Shown one piece after another: positions 58,956-64,000 of a stretch of DNA of 64,000 bases (positions are counted from its first letter, which is position 1; each line of letters starts with the position of its first letter). A model generated the notes under the pieces. That model saw only the letters and a list, made by a program, of their open reading frames with translations, ran no database searches and was not told the origin of the DNA. The position numbers and the translations under genes were made by a program. Source of the DNA: Thermoactinospora rubra (GTDB lineage Bacteria; Actinomycetota; Actinomycetes; Streptosporangiales; Streptosporangiaceae); contig NZ_KZ084331.1 in assembly GCF_002093975.1 (NCBI RefSeq), positions 62,001-126,000 on the forward strand. Direction: 5' to 3'.

Positions 58956-60569
58956 TCACTGGGGTGGGCGCACGAGGGAGACGCGGCGTTCGGCCGGATC
59001 GTGGCCGGTCACGACCACGGTCGCGCCTTCGGCGGGCGCCAGCCGCTGCGGGACCCCGGCCGGCATGGGCCGCGTCTCCTCGACCTGGCCGACCATGCGG
59101 TAGCCGGGCGGGAACGGCGCCGCCTGCTCGATCTGGCCGCGGTAGAAGTCCAGCCACATGGCCTGGTCGAAGGTGACGGCCGCGGTGATCCTGCCCCGGT
59201 AGCCGTAGACGGCGACGAAGCGGCGCTCGGCGGTGGAACCCTGGGCGATCACGATCTCGTCGGCGACGGTCGGCACGCCGACGGACTTGATGTTGACGTG
59301 GAACTGGTTGGACCAGAAGACCGGCAACGACAGGTGGGGCCAGCGGTGGGCCTGGTCGCTGAGCATGTTGTGGGCGGCGATCTCGGCCTGGGCGACGGCG
59401 TTGCCCCAGTGCTCCAGCGCCAGGAACTGGTAGTGGTAGACCGGATGCGGGAAACGGGCGACGTCTCCGGCGACGAAGACGTCGTCGGTGACCAGGCCGT
59501 TGATGTCGACGGCGCGGCACCCCGCGTCGGTGGCCACGCCCCACGGACCGGCCGCCAGCCCCGAGCCCTCCAGCCACTCGACGTTGCGGACGGCGCCGAG
59601 CGCGACCACGGCCATGTCGGCCTCCACGGTGCTGCCGTCCGACAGCCTGGCTCCGGTCAGCCTGCCGTCGCGCCCTTCGAGGCCGGTGACGGTGGTCTCG
59701 CAGCGCAGGTCCACACCGGCCTCGCGCTGCATGTCGGCCGCGACCGCGCCGACGACCTTGCCGAGGGCGCCGACGAGCGGCGCGGGTCCCGCTTCGACGA
59801 CGGTGACGGGCAGGCCGAGGTCGCGGCAGACCGACGCCACCTCCGACCCGGTGAACCCGGCTCCGATGACCAGGACGCGGTCGACGCCGTTCGCCAGGCG
59901 CCGCCGCATGCGCCGTGCCTCGTCGAGGGTCCGCAGGACGTAGACGCCGTCGAGCGCGGCCTCCTCCTTGTTGGGCCACGGCCGGGCGCGTGCGCCGGTG
60001 GCGATCAGCACCTTGTCGAACCCGATCCGCCGGCCGTCGGCGAGCCGTACCTGCTTGGCGGCGATGTCCAGTCCGGTGGCGGGGGTGCCGGCCAGCCATT
60101 CGACCTCGATCTCGCGCAGGTGGGGAAGCATCGTGTGCTCGGCGTCGACCGCGCCGGTCAGCACCTGCTTGGACAGGGGCGGGCGGTCGTAGGGTTCGTA
60201 CGGCTCGTCGCCGACCAGCGTGATCCGGCCCTCAAACCCGTCCCTCCGCAGGACGCCGGCCGCGCGCCCGCCCGCCAGCGAGGCTCCGACGATGACGATG
60301 TGGCCGTTGCGCTTGAACTCGTCGTCGCGGGCGCTAGTGGGGTGGGCGAGCTCGGGGTCCACGGTTCTGTGCTGGGTGGCCATCCTGTCGACGTGGATGG
60401 CCTGGACGGGGCAGGCCGCGGCGGCTTGGAGGATGCGCTCGCGCTGCTTGTCGTCGGGATCGGTGTCGTACATGAGGGCTTCTTGGCCCGGCATGGAGAA
60501 GAGGTCCGGCGCCAGGAAGACGCACTGTCCATAGCCCTGGCAGCGGGTGAGGTCCACGACGACTCGCAT
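58956..60569 (-). CDS. Ferredoxin-ferredoxin reductase fusion protein
   Basis: This 537-residue fusion joins an N-terminal 3Fe-4S type ferredoxin (residues 1-62; CQGYGQC with C-x5-C and AACPVQAI) through a charged linker to an FAD-dependent ferredoxin reductase. The reductase part has FAD motif IVIVGASLAGGRAAG, NAD motif VLVIGAGFTGSEVAS and a conserved C-terminal FAD-contact region FVAGDVARFPHPVYHYQ. It should shuttle electrons from NAD(P)H to the adjacent P450. In most actinomycetes these are separate proteins. ATG 60569 opens the operon. Confidence 0.93.
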   Translation of the reverse strand: MRVVVDLTRCQGYGQCVFLAPDLFSMPGQEALMYDTDPDDKQRERILQAAAACPVQAIHVDRMATQHRTVDPELAHPTSARDDEFKRNGHIVIVGASLAGGRAAGVLRRDGFEGRITLVGDEPYEPYDRPPLSKQVLTGAVDAEHTMLPHLREIEVEWLAGTPATGLDIAAKQVRLADGRRIGFDKVLIATGARARPWPNKEEAALDGVYVLRTLDEARRMRRRLANGVDRVLVIGAGFTGSEVASVCRDLGLPVTVVEAGPAPLVGALGKVVGAVAADMQREAGVDLRCETTVTGLEGRDGRLTGARLSDGSTVEADMAVVALGAVRNVEWLEGSGLAAGPWGVATDAGCRAVDINGLVTDDVFVAGDVARFPHPVYHYQFLALEHWGNAVAQAEIAAHNMLSDQAHRWPHLSLPVFWSNQFHVNIKSVGVPTVADEIVIAQGSTAERRFVAVYGYRGRITAAVTFDQAMWLDFYRGQIEQAAPFPPGYRMVGQVEETRPMPAGVPQRLAPAEGATVVVTGHDPAERRVSLVRPPQ

Positions 60570-60629
60570 GACAGCCCCCGGTCATATGCGACACACGGGG
60601 CGTACCCCGCCCTTCCTAGGCACTAAGTG

Positions 60630-60641
60630 ATGAAATTTCAT
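60630..60641. promoter_or_regulatory. 12-bp palindrome ATGAAATTTCAT
   Basis: A perfect 12-bp palindrome overlaps the DUF4386 gene stop codon and lies 61 bp upstream of the ferredoxin-reductase operon start. It is AT-rich against a GC background and is a candidate operator for the P450 operon. Confidence 0.5.
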
Positions 60642-61312
60642 GGGTTGACTAGATCGTCGCGATTAGTCCGAGTGACGATCAGGAAGACGCCGACGATCAG
60701 GACCCACACGGGAAACGCCAGCTCCACCCAAGGGAGGCCGCCGACGAGCAGCAGGAGCGCGAGGCCGACGAGGTAGCCCAGCAGGGACAGCCACCGGGGA
60801 AGGATGCCCAGACGGGTGCCGATCGTCGTGGTGGTCAGCGCGAACACGCCGGCCATGCGCGGCGCGTACTCGGTGAGCAGGGCGATCGTCAGGTAGCGCC
60901 CATAGTGCCAGGTGTCGGCCGACTGGGGGAGGCTCTTGATCTTCTCGATCGTGAGCATGAAACCGGTCGCCGTCGCGCCGAAGACGAACAGCATGCCCAC
61001 ATACAGGAATCCGGCGCCGAGGAAGACCGTGGCGAAGAACCTGTCTTCGCGCATGCCGAAGGAATCGCGCACGGCGCCCATGAACCACAGGAAGAACACC
61101 CCTCCGAAGGGCAGCAGGAGCAACGCCACCTGCAGCGCGGTACGGCCCGCCGTGTCGGCGAGGTAGGCGGCCGCGTCCAGCGGGCTCTCGGGGACGGCCC
61201 GGCGTACCTGGATCATGGCCCCGCCCAGCAGGAGAGCGGACAGGACGCCGGCGGCTCCGGCGGCACGGGGTGTCCGCAACGCTTTCGCGGGCGGCTCTGC
61301 CTTGCGCTGCAT
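60638..61312 (-). CDS. DUF4386 family membrane protein
   Basis: This 224-residue integral membrane protein has about six hydrophobic segments (AAGAAGVLSALLLGGAMI, ALQVALLLLPFGGVFFLWFMG, FLGAGFLYVGMLFVFGATA, MAGVFALTTTTIG, LSLLGYLVGLALLLLVGG and AFPVWVLIVGVFLIV). The pattern fits DUF4386, whose function is unknown. The ATG has GGGAGGA upstream. It precedes the ferredoxin-reductase and P450 genes on the same strand with a 68-bp gap that contains a palindrome, so it may be separately controlled. Confidence 0.8.
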   Translation of the reverse strand: MQRKAEPPAKALRTPRAAGAAGVLSALLLGGAMIQVRRAVPESPLDAAAYLADTAGRTALQVALLLLPFGGVFFLWFMGAVRDSFGMREDRFFATVFLGAGFLYVGMLFVFGATATGFMLTIEKIKSLPQSADTWHYGRYLTIALLTEYAPRMAGVFALTTTTIGTRLGILPRWLSLLGYLVGLALLLLVGGLPWVELAFPVWVLIVGVFLIVTRTNRDDLVNP

Positions 61313-61380
61313 GCGGGTCCGTCCTCCCGGTGTCACATCTTCTGCGACTCTACGTATCCGTATGATGCGCTCAGTAGCCA

Positions 61381-61519
61381 ATGTCGGGAGTGGGCCAGGT
61401 CGTCGAGCGCGCCGACGGCCTCGTGGCCGGCTCGATCGGCCTGTTCTGGCCGCCGGTCGGCGGCACTGTCGAGATCGGGTACGGCATCGCGCCCTCGCGG
61501 TGGGGCTGCGGCTCAACCG
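61381..61519 (+). pseudogene. GNAT acetyltransferase remnant
   Basis: One frame from ATG 61381 encodes GQVVERADGLVAGSIGLFWP and PVGGTVEIGYGIAPSRWGC, a clear piece of a RimJ/RimL-like GNAT fold from strand 3 to strand 4 with the IGYGIAPSRWG motif. The acetyl-CoA pyrophosphate loop that should follow (RGYATEA-like) is replaced by unrelated residues. The N-terminal part is missing. It is a fragment, not a working enzyme. Confidence 0.6.
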
Positions 61520-61645
61520 GCCGCTGCCGCATGACGTGCGTTGCGGGACCCGATGACGGGCCGCGGAGTGATGGGCTGCGGACGGGATGCATGTGCGCCT
61601 TCGATGGTGTTCCCCGCCCGATGCGGAAGTGCCGCAGAAAGGCGA

Positions 61646-61678
61646 AGACCCCGCGCGACACGAGGTCGCGCGGGGTCT
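61646..61678 (-). terminator. clpC terminator
   Basis: A perfect 14-bp stem (61646-61659 with 61665-61678) and a 5-base loop lie 14 bp after the clpC stop. On the clpC strand the hairpin is followed by TCGCCTTTCT. This is a strong rho-independent-type terminator. Confidence 0.88.
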
Positions 61679-61692
61679 CAGCCGTCTACGCG

Positions 61693-64000
<2,308 letters not shown>

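Noticed and set aside
57622..59103. Long plus-strand open frame opposite the P450
   Set aside because: The minus strand carries AGHETT, ExxR and heme-Cys motifs. The plus-strand frame has no domain.

Overview
The window is about 70% GC chromosomal DNA with GTG and TTG starts, dense coding on both strands and conserved actinobacterial blocks: clpC, mutY, disA, radA, a Wag31/DivIVA-type coiled coil and AfsR-type regulators. The organism is a high-GC actinomycete. A Streptosporangiaceae member such as Nonomuraea fits best, but that is inference from protein style only. There is no rRNA or tRNA, no recognisable transposase, and no clear island border.

Left part (1-14.5 kb). An ABC-F protein with an unusual CTG start diverges from a TetR regulator over paired operator-like palindromes. 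Small enzymes and a MOSC protein follow, then a ClpC/ClpB-like AAA+ unfoldase and a decayed gene. A secreted GH3 beta-glucosidase with FN3 and CBM2 domains carries a perfect CebR-type box. Next come a GAF/SpoIIE phosphatase, an SDR, and a class-V aminotransferase divergent from a MocR regulator; the two start codons overlap inside a palindrome. A collapsed MarR remnant closes the block.

Middle part (14.5-31.5 kb). Here lie CsbD, a sirtuin, a GT2 glycosyltransferase, a SCO4226-like protein, two DinB-fold proteins and a decayed AfsR-like NB-ARC gene. A TetR/FAD-dehydrogenase pair and a DJ-1/MarR pair each have duplicated operators. A NERD nuclease-like domain is fused to a pseudokinase. Then come an intact AfsR/SARP regulator, an M23 peptidase and a DUF2293 protein.

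Kynurenine block (31.5-39 kb). A minus-strand operon encodes aldehyde dehydrogenase, RidA-type deaminase, 3-hydroxyanthranilate dioxygenase, ACMSD-type decarboxylase and an orphan ABC-transporter lipoprotein, with kynureninase 163 bp further on. Together these cover parts of kynurenine to 2-aminomuconate catabolism. VanZ-like and GntR/UTRA genes lie upstream, and two DnaA-box-like sites lie in the divergent promoter.

Right part (39-64 kb). A gene-free gap holds a hairpin-forming tandem repeat that resembles a tiny CRISPR array. It is followed by a DivIVA-like protein, gamma-carbonic anhydrase, CsoR, a GT4 pair, a large membrane Fe-S oxidoreductase, and a sugar isomerase/methyltransferase/TetR operon. 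The conserved thioredoxin, radA, disA and mutY region comes next, then a cupin/MarR pair, a solitary EboE homologue, a P450 beside a ferredoxin-ferredoxin reductase fusion, a DUF4386 protein, a GNAT remnant, and clpC, which runs off the right edge.

A recurrent theme is a TANNNT hexamer ending 6-8 nt before a start codon that lacks a ribosome binding site, which suggests many leaderless transcripts. Paired palindromes at local repressor genes are also frequent.
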